Shown here piece after piece: positions 43,110 through 53,512 of a stretch of 64,000 nt of DNA. The stretch covers positions 3,979,001 through 4,043,000 of the forward strand of contig JAZGTH010000015.1 of the NCBI GenBank assembly GCA_036877525.1, given 5' to 3'. Under the pieces are notes generated by a model. The model worked only from the letters and a program-made list of their open reading frames with translations, searched no databases and had not been told where the DNA came from. The position numbers and the translations under genes are program-made. Source of the stretch: Chromobotia macracanthus. Taxonomy: Eukaryota; Chordata; Actinopteri; Cypriniformes; Botiidae. Position 1 is the stretch's first letter. Every line of letters begins with the position of its first letter.

Positions 43110-46100
43110 CTGAGGAGAGGAGAGGGTGTCAGTTAGCAGCTTTAAAGCACATGCTTTTCATTTATATAAGAATAACAATCCTTACTGTTGTGCGTGCATT
43201 CAGACCGAATGCAATGATTGGACAAACATTTTACAGTCCTGCGTCTTCCACAGACAACATAGGTGAACATAATTATATTTAGACCACTTAGTGATTGCTA
43301 TCAGGATAATGAAGACACTTTCAACAAGCATATCAGTGTTTTAATGTTCATTACAGTAATAAGAAATGTTAGGGGGTGTTATGAAAACAGCACCACAATA
43401 ATATTCAAATATAAACTGAACATATTCTTGAAAGGTTTTATGACTTTCACCCACATACTGGCAATAAAGTATCTTACATGAACAGAAATTGCTCAGGGAA
43501 TTCATTGCACACATTCAATATAACACAACAGAGAAACAGAATTTCATGAGATATTTTTAGAAGGAAAAACAGTGACACAATTATCAGTGTATCAAACCCT
43601 TTCCCAGAATTCCACGTTCAGCTCTGCAGGGAAATACTTTAGATCACACAATCGGAACATTGAAACTGATGGGAATAATCCTGACATGTATAAGAAATGT
43701 TTACCTGTCCCATCATGGTCTCTTTGTACTGTTTCTTTTGAGTGACCTTGATAGGGGGCATCTTAGTCACAGAGGACACCAGGAAGTTCATGAGAATGTC
43801 TTCACAGTTGGACAGCTGGTCAATCAGACTCTTCAAGCTGGCCGGCAGGTAGTGAGTGTACAAGTAGTTATAATACCTGAAGAGAGAAAATATGATGCAT
43901 TAAACTAATGTAATTATTAGTTTCCCAGGTTACACATACTGATAAAAATACTGTATACTGTGAATGCACTGTAAGTCGCTTTGGATGAAAGCGTCTGCCA
44001 AAATGCATAAATGTAAAAATTAATTGTCTTGTAAACACAATACATAAAAATAGGATTCATTTTATCAAGAAAAAAAAATTATCCTTTGATTTTTCATTAA
44101 AATGTGCCCTGATGTTTTTTACCTCAACAGTTTTTCATGAAATTAACACAAAAATATATTTCATTCAGTGGCTTTAGGTACAAACCATTTACTCACCGAA
44201 AATATTTGTGTGTGCCATGTATTTTTGTACTTAAAGTGTTGATATGTATATTTCAACATGCTACAACATGCTAACAAGTAGCAAGATATTAATCTAGATA
44301 CTATTCTGATATTAACATTTCTGGAATCTATTTTTAGGTACCTGTGGTAGAAAGCAGCTCCAGTAAGCACCATTGAGTAGTCATTGGTCCACTTGGAGGT
44401 GTAGCCCCAATGCTCTTTGTTGACATCCCAGAAATGGCTCCGTGCTGGATATCCCACGATCCTGTCTGGAAAACTTTGCCAAACAGTAAAGGCAAAATCC
44501 ACCTGCGGGCACGGTTACTGTTGTAAGTACTTGCTCAACTCATAACAAAAACTCAATGTACATGCTCATGTCATTTTAAACCTTCTTTAAACGCACTTGC
44601 CATGTTTTCCATATAATTGAAGTGTTTTTCTATAATTCTGAAAAACTCAGAATTATAGAAATGATTATTATTAATATTATTATTATTATTATATTTCTGA
44701 AAAAATTAGCTTACATTATATTAAAAAAGAGTTGCCTTCATTTCTGCTTATGTTTTCCGAAAAGAAAGAACCTCAGAAGAGCATGATTAATTGATGACAT
44801 GATGTCCATTGTTGGGTAAAATATATGTTTCAAAAAACTGCTGATGGAAATATGAACTCTGTACAGTGAGTATTTTTGTGAGGCATCTTCTAGGACGTTC
44901 TGTCGATCTGATCTGTTACAGTCTCCTGACTCACCTCAGTGGTCGAAAGCACCGTATCTTCATCCAGACTCAAGACAGCATCTGTTTTGATGACATCATA
45001 GGGCAGGAAGCGACTGCTCATCACCTGCACGTGCAGTCACACAGAAAACGCTTCAGCTGACAGCAGTACTGACATCAGTGACGACACATCAGCGATCACA
45101 GCTGAGCATGAAGCCACTCCAGCATCCATCGGTTCTCATGACATTAGACACTGGATTTGATATGATAGGAATAAGACGACTGAATGTTCACCTTGCTCTC
45201 GCCCTCGATGACGATGACTGGGACAGATGTGGAAGGCCAGCGGTGCTTTGCCGGCAAAGGCTTATCACAGTTCCACAGGATGATGATCTAAATAACAATA
45301 TTAAAACAATATCAACTATTAAAGAAGAGAAGAGCAAGTCCAAGCATGACCTTATTATAGCCATTTCTGTCAGATCACTGTGTGCTAATATCTACAATGA
45401 AAATATTCTTTATTTAAAGAATATAGTCTTATTTTATAAGTTTATAAGTTTAATTTGTTCATTTCTCTATTCATAATATTGTAACCAAATTGCAACGTTT
45501 TCTATGGGCATAATGTTTTAACTGGTAATCATTGCATCATTTGTTATGAGTTCATCAAACATCATTTTACTTTCCACCATGTTAGTCTTTGGTAAGGTGC
45601 TTGATGACATCATCCAACAGGAAGTGACATATTAGGCAGGAAAACAACATCATAAACAGCATAAGTAAGCATTGACAATGAAGACTTCAATTCTGTAAAA
45701 TTTTTTGTATTAATTTGTCTAGCTGACAGCAATACACGTCCTGTTTGATAAAATTACAAAAATGCCAAATCTAATTTTACTACAGTAAGCAGTTTCAAGT
45801 AAACTAGCTCTCATTCTCTCTGAGCAATGACTAACTTCAGCTCTTTAATTCCATTCTGTTGTTTTCTAATACACTAATAAAAGGCAGATATAACGTGCAT
45901 TGGGGATTTTACCTGAGAGCAGTACTGGGATTTGGCCACCGCCACTAACAGCTTGAAAATGGGTTGAGACTGAGACACCAGAGGTGTGACTGCGTGAATG
46001 ACAGCTGTGAATCTCTGCTGTGGTTTCACACCTGTGAGAACGACCGTCAGTATCATTAATCCAGACAATCAGATTTAATGTCAGAGTAAATAACAACACG

Positions 46101-49100
46101 TTCGGTTCTCATGCTAGTCACAATACCCATCTGTTACGATGAGAGAGGGAACTCACCGAGGATAGCGAAGAAGAAGGGAAAGTCCCCCAGGTATGAGGAG
46201 TACTGGGGAAGAGTGAAGAGTCCTCCTGGCAGTCGGTTCCACATGAGTGTGCTGCGGGCGGTGTGCTGGAGAACCCGGTCCTGGATGATCTAAAGAGAGA
46301 GAAAGTCCACAGAACCTCACTGTGGTGTGCAAAGACATCAGGGTTCTGCCTGAAACTATCTACAAACCTTCTCCACTCCGTCTCCACCCCATTCAGCACT
46401 TGCATGAAGTGTGTGAGATGTGCGTTTTAAAATGAAAGAATATAGAATGCATTCAAACGGGCCATCATCTATTTCATTATAGAGTCTTCTATAGAGTCCA
46501 CTCAATGTTAGTAAAACACTCATCATGTAGTTTGAACAGATTGAAATTAAAGGGCTGTTTTGCTGCTGCTGCGCCTTTAAGATGGTTTAAATTCTGACAA
46601 TCCAAAATAAAGAAGAACTAATGCTTAAGACCTCATGTATATCAAAAATGTAAGAAAAATTAGATTTTGCATGCTATGACTCCATTTACAACATCTCTAA
46701 AACATCTACCACCAACATCTGCTTCAGTTCAATGGATAGTTCATCCAAACTTCTCATTTATTCACCCTCATGTCCTTACAAACCTATATGACTTTTGTCT
46801 TTAGATATTTTGGGAAATGGTTTTGTGACCATACAGTAAAAGTCAATGGGTGTCACTGTTGTTTGTTAACCAATGTACATCAAAATGTCTTCTCTTGTTT
46901 TTATTAGAAGCAAAAAAGTCATAAACAGGTTTGGAATGACATGAGGGTGAATAAATGATGGAAGAATTTTTAGTATTCATAACTATCCCTTTCAGTAAGC
47001 AAATTACAGTATCCGATACACTTCATTTGCTGCATCAAACATTAACGTGGCTCAAAGCTCATGAGCGTATGAGAGTCTAACCCTCACAAATGTGTAGCCT
47101 GCTGGAAAACAGTCAGGCTCATTCGGACACATATTAATGTACAGTGTCACAGATGCCCCTCCAAGACGTGACCCGGGTGTCTTCTTACACACCAACAGCA
47201 ATCCAGAAGATCTCGAAGCTCCTCCAGGGAAGAGCGAATGAAACCAGAGCCTGAGGCTGGCCAGCACAGCTCTGTTTTCACTCAGGAATAGATCCCACAT
47301 GATGGATTGACCAGACAAAACCAGACAGTTCAGTGTATATGAAGAAGCACTGTCATGGTTTTATGGGTTTCAGTTTGTGTAATATTCTTTAGCGTGAAAA
47401 AACACAAAAAAATTACAATGTGGGTTCAAATATATGTTATGAATATTTCAGGACCATTACGTTTTTTTACTGTGACAGTGACATGCAAATAAAAACTATT
47501 TAAAGTAAAATAACTATTATTGTAAATAATAGGAAATATACCATTTAAGATGCAAAATATTTGCTAATAGTCGGTGTACTTTCACATCTGTTTACGGTTT
47601 AAATGTATTTTTAACATATTTTTGTAATGACTTACAAATGAAGAATTCTACAACTTAAGAGATTCATTCTAAAACACAAAGTGACAACTTTTTTTTACAT
47701 AAAAATATGATCACTGTGTCCAGACATGAGAAATTTCAGAAACAAGAGTCGAGAGTAGTGATTATTATAGGAGACTCATTTTGGGGCACTTTTCAGTAAT
47801 GGGAATTTTGGGTGGATAATTTGATGGTCCTAAAATGCATCTTTTTTTTACGAGATATAATTGAATATTTTTTCTTTTGATTTTGGGATGAATTAGGACT
47901 TTTTTCTGAACATTTAGGAACTTCATCTGAACATTTTAATGGCTGCACATCCTGACCGCAGCGAGAGGTGTTAATTGATCAGGAAACTGCTTACCTCCAG
48001 CGTAGTGAGCACTATTTTCTCCACAGAAGAGAAGTATGCTTCCCACAGGAACTGCGTCTGCTGTCGGAGAGACAGAATGCGATCTTGATGGATAGAACGC
48101 ACTGTAGATGGAATCTGCGAGGAGACGACAGCAGTGAGATATTACATTATCAACCTGACATGCCTTTCCAACCTGAAGCTGCAGCTCAAATAACTGAAAT
48201 TTTTCTCCATCGATGCAGCACTCCACCAAACTGGATCTTTACAGTTATGAGGAATATTGCACTTTAAATACAAGTTTATAGGAATACTTCCAAAAATGAC
48301 AGCACTTTGCTAGAATATAATCATACATTTCTTTTCCATACACTAAACAGACAAAATAACAGCACACAGGTTTGGACAATCATGAGGGGGAGTAAGTAAT
48401 GACAGATTTTTAGGGGTTGAACTGCCAATATCATCACTTACACTTTATTCTGACAGTCCACGTTAGACATTCTAGTAACTAGAAGTAACTTAGCAACTAG
48501 ATGTCATTAGAGTATTTGTAGATTTTCTGCCTAATATCTGCTAACGTTTATTTGTGATGGTCCCCCAACAGACATTCAACATTAAGTAACTTTGCAAGTA
48601 CATCAACTTATTCTACTAAGACTAAACTGTGCCCTAACCCAAGATGTAACAGTCTACTAATACTCTAATGAGAATTGTAGTTGATATGTATTTGATGAGA
48701 GTTAGTTGACATGTACTTGCAAAGTTACTTGTAGTTAGTAGAACGTCTAATGTGGACTACTGAAATAAAGTGTAACCACATCATCTGTTACAGGTTGTTT
48801 ATTACCACAGAAAACAATTTATAGTTGTGCCTCAGTTTGTAAAAATGAATAAAAATTGTATTGAAAGAAATATTCTTACAGAACGAAGTCCCAGCTGAAT
48901 AATTCTCCCTGTATTTGTTGTTCAGATTCAAGTTTTTCTGTGGGAATCTACAGCATGTTAATGATGTTGTGAATAGAGCTTGGCTTTAATTTAGCTTTAA
49001 TCCGAAATAAGTAAACCGCACATGAACATCAACTAAAACTGAAAGTTTGTGAAGACCAGCTTGATCCAGTTTTAAAATCAGTTCACTTTATCACTTTATG

Positions 49101-51335
49101 TCGTTTAAATGCTAGACAGTTTGAAGAGAAACTTTATATTTGCTGGTTATAAGGCTTGTTTATTTTGTACTGTATGTTTTGCTATGTGATGGCTAAGATG
49201 TCATGAAGGGTTTTAACGTAATGAATTTGCTAAGGTTGTGTGGCTGTAGGGCATTAAAAAGTGGTTGCCAGGCAACTGTCAGTCAGACAGACGGCAACAA
49301 CACTACAGCATCAAGCAGTCTTTGCTCAGTCATTTCAGAGCACTGCTCCAGTATTTACATGACCAGCAGAGAGGACAAATAAGTCACAACGGGTGTATGC
49401 ATTCATTAAAATCTGTAATCACTGTAAACAACAATCCCCTCGAGGCAGATTTCCATTACGAATATTTCACCAGACGATTCGTCTTGCCTTTTGTTAAGCC
49501 AGTCAGTGCCACGGGGGGGGCAGAGAGCATATTAAGTATAGAAATGTGCCACTGCGCCCTGGCGAAATCTGTCACTGTTCTGACCCCAGAGTGCCGTTCT
49601 GCTTCAGGCTGTTAATAGGTGAGGACAAGAGGTCCCATTTCAATTACAAAGCAACACGCTTCTCCTCTCTGCACTGAAGTCTCTGGAGGTCTTCAGACTG
49701 CCGGGGAAAGTTACAAGCTTGTGCCCGGAAAATTTGCATGTGACATTAGAAGCATTTAATTTATGCATGATTATTTAATATGAATGCTTTCCATGGCCTG
49801 AGGTTAAAATGTACACAGCCACTTAGTTCAACAATATAAACATGCAAACTCTGTTTCAAAATCTACTGTGCTGCCTATATAGGCAGCCTATTAAGGGATC
49901 ATAGGCAAACAGCTGCCTAGAAACATGTTAAACTCTGAGTGAAATCTCTCTTAAAAAGTGTGGCATTTGGGAACGTTTCATATGCTGAGCTGGTCACTGT
50001 AGCATGAAGATGTCGCAGACATACCTGCAGAAGAAGCCTCTCGTCTCCAATGACTGCCGCTGTACGCCAGTCGATGACCTCAGAGAAGGGCAGTTCCCAC
50101 CCATTACTGAGCATGACAGGTACACACGCAGCCTGTGTGTATATATACACACACACACACACACACACGCACACACAGAGACACACGCACACACAGAGAC
50201 ACACGCACACACACAGAGACACACGCACACACACAGAGACACACGCACACACACAAGACAAACATCATTAAACATTTATCAGAATCTTCAAGTGGAAAAT
50301 CAGAACGCAAGTGAAGCCCCGACTTCATATCGAGAAATTACGCATGGTGGTCTTTCTGATCAGCCATGTGTTTGTTCTTCAGTAAACCATCTTGAGCTGC
50401 TCTTGGGCAACAATGTTCAAATGTTTCACATTCTGCAGTGTAAAGCACATCAGAGTGGCCGTGTATTTTCATATTCTCGATTAAGCTGTAAATTGGTCAT
50501 TCTCAGTTATTGCTAGCATGGTGTACACCAGCAGGTAATAATGGGCAGATGGCTCACTGTTTATAACATCTAATGACTACCTGTTCTCCAATATGAAAAC
50601 CAGTTGTCATTAGTGGTCATTAGTGCAGAGTTTGAAACATCTGTTACTGAGTTTCCTCACAGTCTCCTGGTAAAACAGACTGTCTGTTATGTAACATGTT
50701 ATTATAACATTGAGGCACAGGTGAGACTGAGGCTTTGCTTATGAGCATATCACAGCATCATACAACATTTAAAATGGATTTATAAAGAAAATGTTTGACA
50801 AGCCAATATTCTCAGTATTTTTATATTAAAGCTGCAATCTGTAAAAAAAAAAGAAGCTCAAATCAGTTTTTGAGTACATGACAGATCAGTGTTTAACACG
50901 ATCTCCTTACACTACTTATAATAATGATTTATAATTTTAACTGTTGGGTCTGACATTTTCTGGGAAATGTCAGTTTGGTTTCATTTAACGTTAACATACG
51001 CAAAGAAAAGTACGTAAAGTAGCCTGTAATTTTAGGTTTCAAACAGAGATGATGGTAGAAGAGCAAAAGTTATGGACTGCAGCTTTAAAGAAAAAACTAC
51101 ACTAATGTAGTTTTTCTCAGATGTCCCGTGCAAATGCTTTAACATGATGAACCTAATAACACCATGTTTTAATTTTGCATATGTACAGTAATTTAGTAAA
51201 ATGTAATTCAATACCATTGTATTATCATCTGATCACTGTACCATGGTATTCCCATAGTAATTTATTGCAAGGCAGAAAGATAAATTGTTTTAAAAGACAA
51301 CTTTCTGAACAGTTCAAAGTGGGATTTCGGCATAA

Positions 51336-51367
<32 letters not shown>

Positions 51368-52241
51368 GAGGCCTGGTGTTCTTTTCTTAATCTGTTAAGC
51401 CCCTCCCACTCATCACTAATATCATCCTGCTGTTATAGACAAATCCATTCAGTGTCATTAACCTGCTCTTCAACCCACTGAAACGCATACAGACTAAAAC
51501 AGACTCTCACTGCTACAGGCACCCCATTAAAGCTGAACAGAAGAAGAGTTAGTCCATCATAAACACCCACACGACTCAAAACACAATATGTAATGGGCTG
51601 TGTAGTGAAGCCGTATTCCACACAACAGACACGGAGCAACATTACGAGCTAGAGAACAGTGCTGTGACTGCTAAAGATAGATCTGTTGACTTGACGTTCT
51701 GCAGGATGTTTATGCTCACAGGAGCGAAACATCACTGATAAGATCTCTTTAATATGTGTGTATCCTTGACAGCAATGAAATTATATTAAGTCAGCTGCTT
51801 AGCACCCCAACAAACAAATAACGTGTCTCCCCAGCTACCAGGAAATGTTCTTAGAACATTGGCTAATGTTCTCTAAAGGTTCTCTCGCAGATTTCAAACA
51901 TCAAAGTATGCAGTAGTGTAAGAACAATGTCCTTACAACCTAAAATTGCTATCTGGGTCCTCTAAAACATCAACATCATGATTATTGCAGTGATGTACCT
52001 TTAAAGCGTAACATTATTTTCTAGATCCTTATTTCTGACTCAAGACACAAATGTGTGTGTTTGTGTATATAGCCAGAAAAAAGCAGAACTGGATGCAACA
52101 GCTACATTGACGTCTGTTGACTGATGGAAATAAACTGGAAAATGTACCTGTAGAGCCTCCAGGAAACGGAAGGAGCCCAAGCGACGTCCACGAGGAACCA
52201 GACAGAACGTGGAGTTATGCAGCATTTCTTTATAATCGTAC
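42924..52241 (-). CDS. ext1: ext1, exostosin-1 heparan sulfate glycosyltransferase (5'-partial, last 10 coding exons)
   Basis: Ten exons sum to 1279 nt (one base finishing a split codon, then 425 residues and a stop). As I recall the human gene, each exon has the same length as human EXT1 exons 2-11 (94, 108, 120, 133, 119, 96, 90, 161, 172, 186 nt). EXT1 is a type II Golgi/ER protein that works with EXT2 to add alternating GlcA and GlcNAc to heparan sulfate. Seen here are the end of the exostosin (GT47) domain with FCLVPRGRRLGSFRFLEALQ and VPVMLSNGWELPFSE, then the GT64 domain with TAVIHAVTPLVSQSQP, LWNCDKPLPAKHRWP and the LDEDTVLS motif (DxD, metal/UDP-sugar binding). It ends [20 protein letters not shown]. 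The large first exon (cytosolic tail, membrane anchor, early GT47) lies right of the window. Confidence 0.97.
43110..43704 (-). other. ext1: ext1 intron 10
   Basis: 595 bp. Contains a partial long-inverted-repeat element (43186-43345). Otherwise AT-rich with no other feature. Confidence 0.85.
43186..43345. mobile_element. long-inverted-repeat element, partial copy in ext1 intron 10
   Basis: 'gcattcagaccgaatgcaat', 'gaccacttagtgattgctat' and 'caggataatgaagac' match the right arm of the element at 60442. Confidence 0.6.
43705..43876 (-). CDS. ext1: ext1 exon 10
   Basis: 172 nt: YYNYLYTHYLPASLKSLIDQ to KKQYKETMMGQ. Acceptor CTCTTCAG, donor GGACAG|GTAAAC. Confidence 0.96.
43877..44341 (-). other. 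ext1: ext1 intron 9
   Basis: 465 bp. Contains the SINE/LINE tail at 43965-44018. Nothing else was recognised. Confidence 0.85.
43965..44018 (+). mobile_element. fish SINE/LINE 3' tail fragment
   Basis: 'gtaagtcgctttggatgaaa' then gcgtctgcc and an 'aatgcataaatgt' end, the tail shared by fish SINEs and L2-like LINEs. It lies in the short ext1 intron 9, about 90 bp from exon 10. Confidence 0.7.
44342..44502 (-). CDS. ext1: ext1 exon 9
   Basis: 161 nt: VDFAFTVWQSFPDRIVGYPA to YSMVLTGAAFYH. Acceptor CCCGCAG, donor CCACAG|GTACCT. Confidence 0.96.
44503..44934 (-). other. ext1: ext1 intron 8
   Basis: 432 bp with an (att)n-like run at about 44664-44692. Nothing else was recognised. Confidence 0.85.
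44935..45024 (-). CDS. ext1: ext1 exon 8 (DxD motif)
   Basis: 90 nt: VMSSRFLPYDVIKTDAVLSL then DEDTVLSTTE. The DED triplet is the metal-coordinating DxD of the GlcNAc-transferase (GT64) domain. Acceptor CGTGCAG, donor ACTGAG|GTGAGT. Confidence 0.96.
45192..45287 (-). CDS. ext1: ext1 exon 7
   Basis: 96 nt: IIILWNCDKPLPAKHRWPST to VIVIEGESK. Acceptor GTTATTTAG, donor AGCAAG|GTGAAC. Confidence 0.96.
45288..45912 (-). other. ext1: ext1 intron 6
   Basis: 625 bp of AT-rich intron. No repeat or gene was recognised. Confidence 0.85.
45913..46031 (-). CDS. ext1: ext1 exon 6 (start of GT64 domain)
   Basis: 119 nt: GVKPQQRFTAVIHAVTPLVS then QSQPIFKLLVAVAKSQYCSQ. Acceptor TCTCACAG, donor TCTCAG|GTAAAA. 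Confidence 0.96.
46157..46289 (-). CDS. ext1: ext1 exon 5
   Basis: 133 nt: IIQDRVLQHTARSTLMWNRL then PGGLFTLPQYSSYLGDFPFF. This is the most divergent exon compared with the mammalian protein but the frame is intact. Donor CTCG|GTGAGT. Confidence 0.95.
46290..47994 (-). other. ext1: ext1 intron 4
   Basis: 1.7 kb containing a full cyprinid MITE (46731-46993). The rest is unremarkable. A frame at 47052-47318 is not recognised as protein. Confidence 0.85.
46731..46993. mobile_element. gggatagttcaccc-type cyprinid MITE
   Basis: 'ggatagttcatccaaacttc' and 'attcaccctcatgtccttac' at the left. 'gtttggaatgacatgagggt' and a right end 'ataactatcccttt' complete the inverted repeat. In ext1 intron 5. Confidence 0.85.
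47995..48114 (-). CDS. ext1: ext1 exon 4
   Basis: 120 nt, 40 residues: IPSTVRSIHQDRILSLRQQT to SVEKIVLTTLE. Acceptor CCTCGCAG, donor CTGGAG|GTAAGC. Confidence 0.96.
48290..48425. mobile_element. diverged gggatagttcaccc-type MITE right arm
   Basis: 'cacaggtttggacaatcatg' and 'gagtaagtaatgacagattt' resemble the right arm of the family. A similar decayed copy lies at about 59330-59450. In ext1 intron 3. Confidence 0.5.
48437..48776. mobile_element. palindromic MITE with 'ttacactttattctgacagtcc' ends
   Basis: The left arm 'acactttattctgacagtcc ... gtaactttgcaagtacatc' is complemented by the right arm 'gacatgtacttgcaaagtta ... ggactactgaaataaagtgt'. About 340 bp, no coding capacity, in ext1 intron 3. 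Confidence 0.8.
49264..49276. promoter_or_regulatory. perfect RFX X-box palindrome
   Basis: gttgccaggcaac fits GTNRCC(N0-3)RGYAAC exactly and is a perfect inverted repeat around one base. RFX proteins bind this motif in ciliary and other gene enhancers. Function here is unproven. Confidence 0.5.
50025..50132 (-). CDS. ext1: ext1 exon 3
   Basis: 108 nt, 36 residues: AACVPVMLSNGWELPFSEVI to IGDERLLLQ. The acceptor is TATATACACACAG, immediately preceded by a long UG/UCUC tract on the RNA strand. Skipping this exon would keep the frame. Confidence 0.96.
50144..50255. repeat. CA/CAGAGA compound repeat adjoining the ext1 exon 3 acceptor
   Basis: A (ac)n run is followed by repeated acgcacacacagagacac units. 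On the ext1 RNA strand this is a UG-rich/UCUC tract that begins about 12 nt upstream of the exon 3 acceptor (50132). Open frames here are repeat artefacts. Confidence 0.95.
50826..51089. mobile_element. TTAA-type MITE, copy 7 (reference copy here)
   Basis: 264 bp from ttaaagctgcaatctgt to atggactgcagctttaa. The ends are inverted repeats and TTAA occurs on both sides. It has no coding capacity, which suits a non-autonomous element. It lies in ext1 intron 2. Confidence 0.8.
51337..51362. repeat. (TG)n microsatellite
   Basis: About 13 tg units in ext1 intron 2. Confidence 0.9.
51829..51958. mobile_element. ACCCAGCTA-type element, short copy
   Basis: Starts cccagctaccagg and ends 'cctaaaattgctatctgggt', with 'ttggctaatgttctctaaag' shared with 19551. 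In ext1 intron 2. Confidence 0.65.
52148..52241 (-). CDS. ext1: ext1 exon 2
   Basis: 94 nt: one base finishing a codon, then YDYKEMLHNSTFCLVPRGRR and LGSFRFLEALQ. Acceptor TCTCTACAG, donor CTACAG|GTACAT. It belongs to the GT47 exostosin domain. Confidence 0.96.
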
Positions 52242-53299
52242 CTGTAGAGACACAAAAAAGACAGAATCGAGGTGAGTGTAGAAAGTAAACAGAAACTGAA
52301 GTACCGTAACATTTCCCAGTGTGTCCTGTAGGTATTCTTAGGAAGATCTGAACACCATTTAAAAGGTGCAGAAAGCAATTTCTGAGAAATGCTGTTGAAA
52401 ACTGAAATCAACACACTCACTCTTCTTTGTATTCTTCGTCATGAGGTCATATGACAACAGAATAATATTGTTTGAAATGTTGATCGCAGAAAAAATACAG
52501 TAGTAAGCAGCCCGCTGCACAGTATGCAGTAAACATACTGTGCAGAGAGATTTTTTTAAGCTATTGAATACTATTGTTTTACAGTAGTACGCTGGTAGCC
52601 ATGGTAATGCAACCAATGCATGCAGCATCAGCAAAAGCTCTGAGACTTTAAGACATTTAGCTCCATTACACATAAATACATTGCACAGATATACAGGAAA
52701 GAGCTCTTAAAAGTCTGTGTTCACAGTCTTGACCTGTCGACCTTTGCTTTGTACTTTCATCATGTGCTATGCGGGGTGAAAGCTTCGGTGAATGTCTCCA
52801 GCGGAGCTGCAGTCAGCACTTGAATTAAGGAGCTGTTTGGAATTCCTAATGTGACATTGCACCTTTCCTCCAGTGCTGGAACATGTCTGATGAGTAATTG
52901 ATGAGTAATCAGTGATGCTGTGCATTCCAATGTGTGACCCCTGAGGTCTTCCTTCACTTCTGCTCTTCAGCACGAATGAACAAACGGGTCACAACGGGTG
53001 GGAGTCGGGCGGTTTTCTCTCAGGTTGCCAGGTGCTGTCAGATGTGGTCCAGAGAAGCAGAAACCTCAGCTGAGCTGTTGACATTTTATACAAACTTACC
53101 CATTTTAAACCAGGATGGTTAAACTCTTCATAACCTTTAGACTTCATAATGGCAGCATTATAGCCCATCAGATAAAAACAAACAAAAAAAACCTTAAAAT
53201 GTTAAAAAAAATTCCATACTTTATTGTATTAAGTGATGCATTTATTGTTTATTTTGGGCTATTCAATTCCTGTCAATACATCAATACTCAAATGCATAG

Positions 53300-53353
53300 C
53301 TCAAATGCACTGTAAGTCACTTTGGATAAAAGCATCTAACAAATGCATAAACT
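53300..53353 (+). mobile_element. fish SINE/LINE 3' tail fragment
   Basis: 'gtaagtcactttggataaaa' then gcatctaac and aaatgcataaac, the same tail as at 43965. In ext1 intron 1. Confidence 0.65.
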
Positions 53354-53365
53354 CTAAATACCACG

Positions 53366-53512
53366 TCCTGCAACGTTTTAGCTCCAACCCAAATCAAACA
53401 CACCTGAACCAGCTAATCCAGGCATTCATGATTACTTAAAAATTACAGGCAGGTTTATATGACCAAGGTTGGAGCTAAACGCTGCATGACGTGGCCCTCC
53501 AGAATCTAAATT
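53366..53512. mobile_element. hAT-like palindromic MITE, second copy
   Basis: 'gtcctgcaacgttttagctc' and 'caaatcaaacacacctgaac' at the left, with 'ggttggagctaaacgctgca' and 'gacgtggccctccag' at the right. Same family as 21365, in ext1 intron 1. Confidence 0.7.

Larger units (their letters stand above)
48115..50024 (-). other. ext1: ext1 intron 3
   Basis: 1.9 kb with MITE relics (48290-48425, 48437-48776), an RFX-type X-box (49264-49276), and a unique block at 49260-49800 that may be a conserved non-coding element. Confidence 0.8.
50256..52147 (-). other. ext1: ext1 intron 2 (distal to the repeat)
   Basis: 1.9 kb containing the TTAA-type MITE (50826-51089), a (TG)13 run (51337-51362) and an ACCCAGCTA-type element (51829-51958). 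No gene. Confidence 0.85.

Noticed and set aside
50004..50516. 170-codon plus-strand frame
   Set aside because: Antisense of ext1 exon 3 plus the CA repeat.
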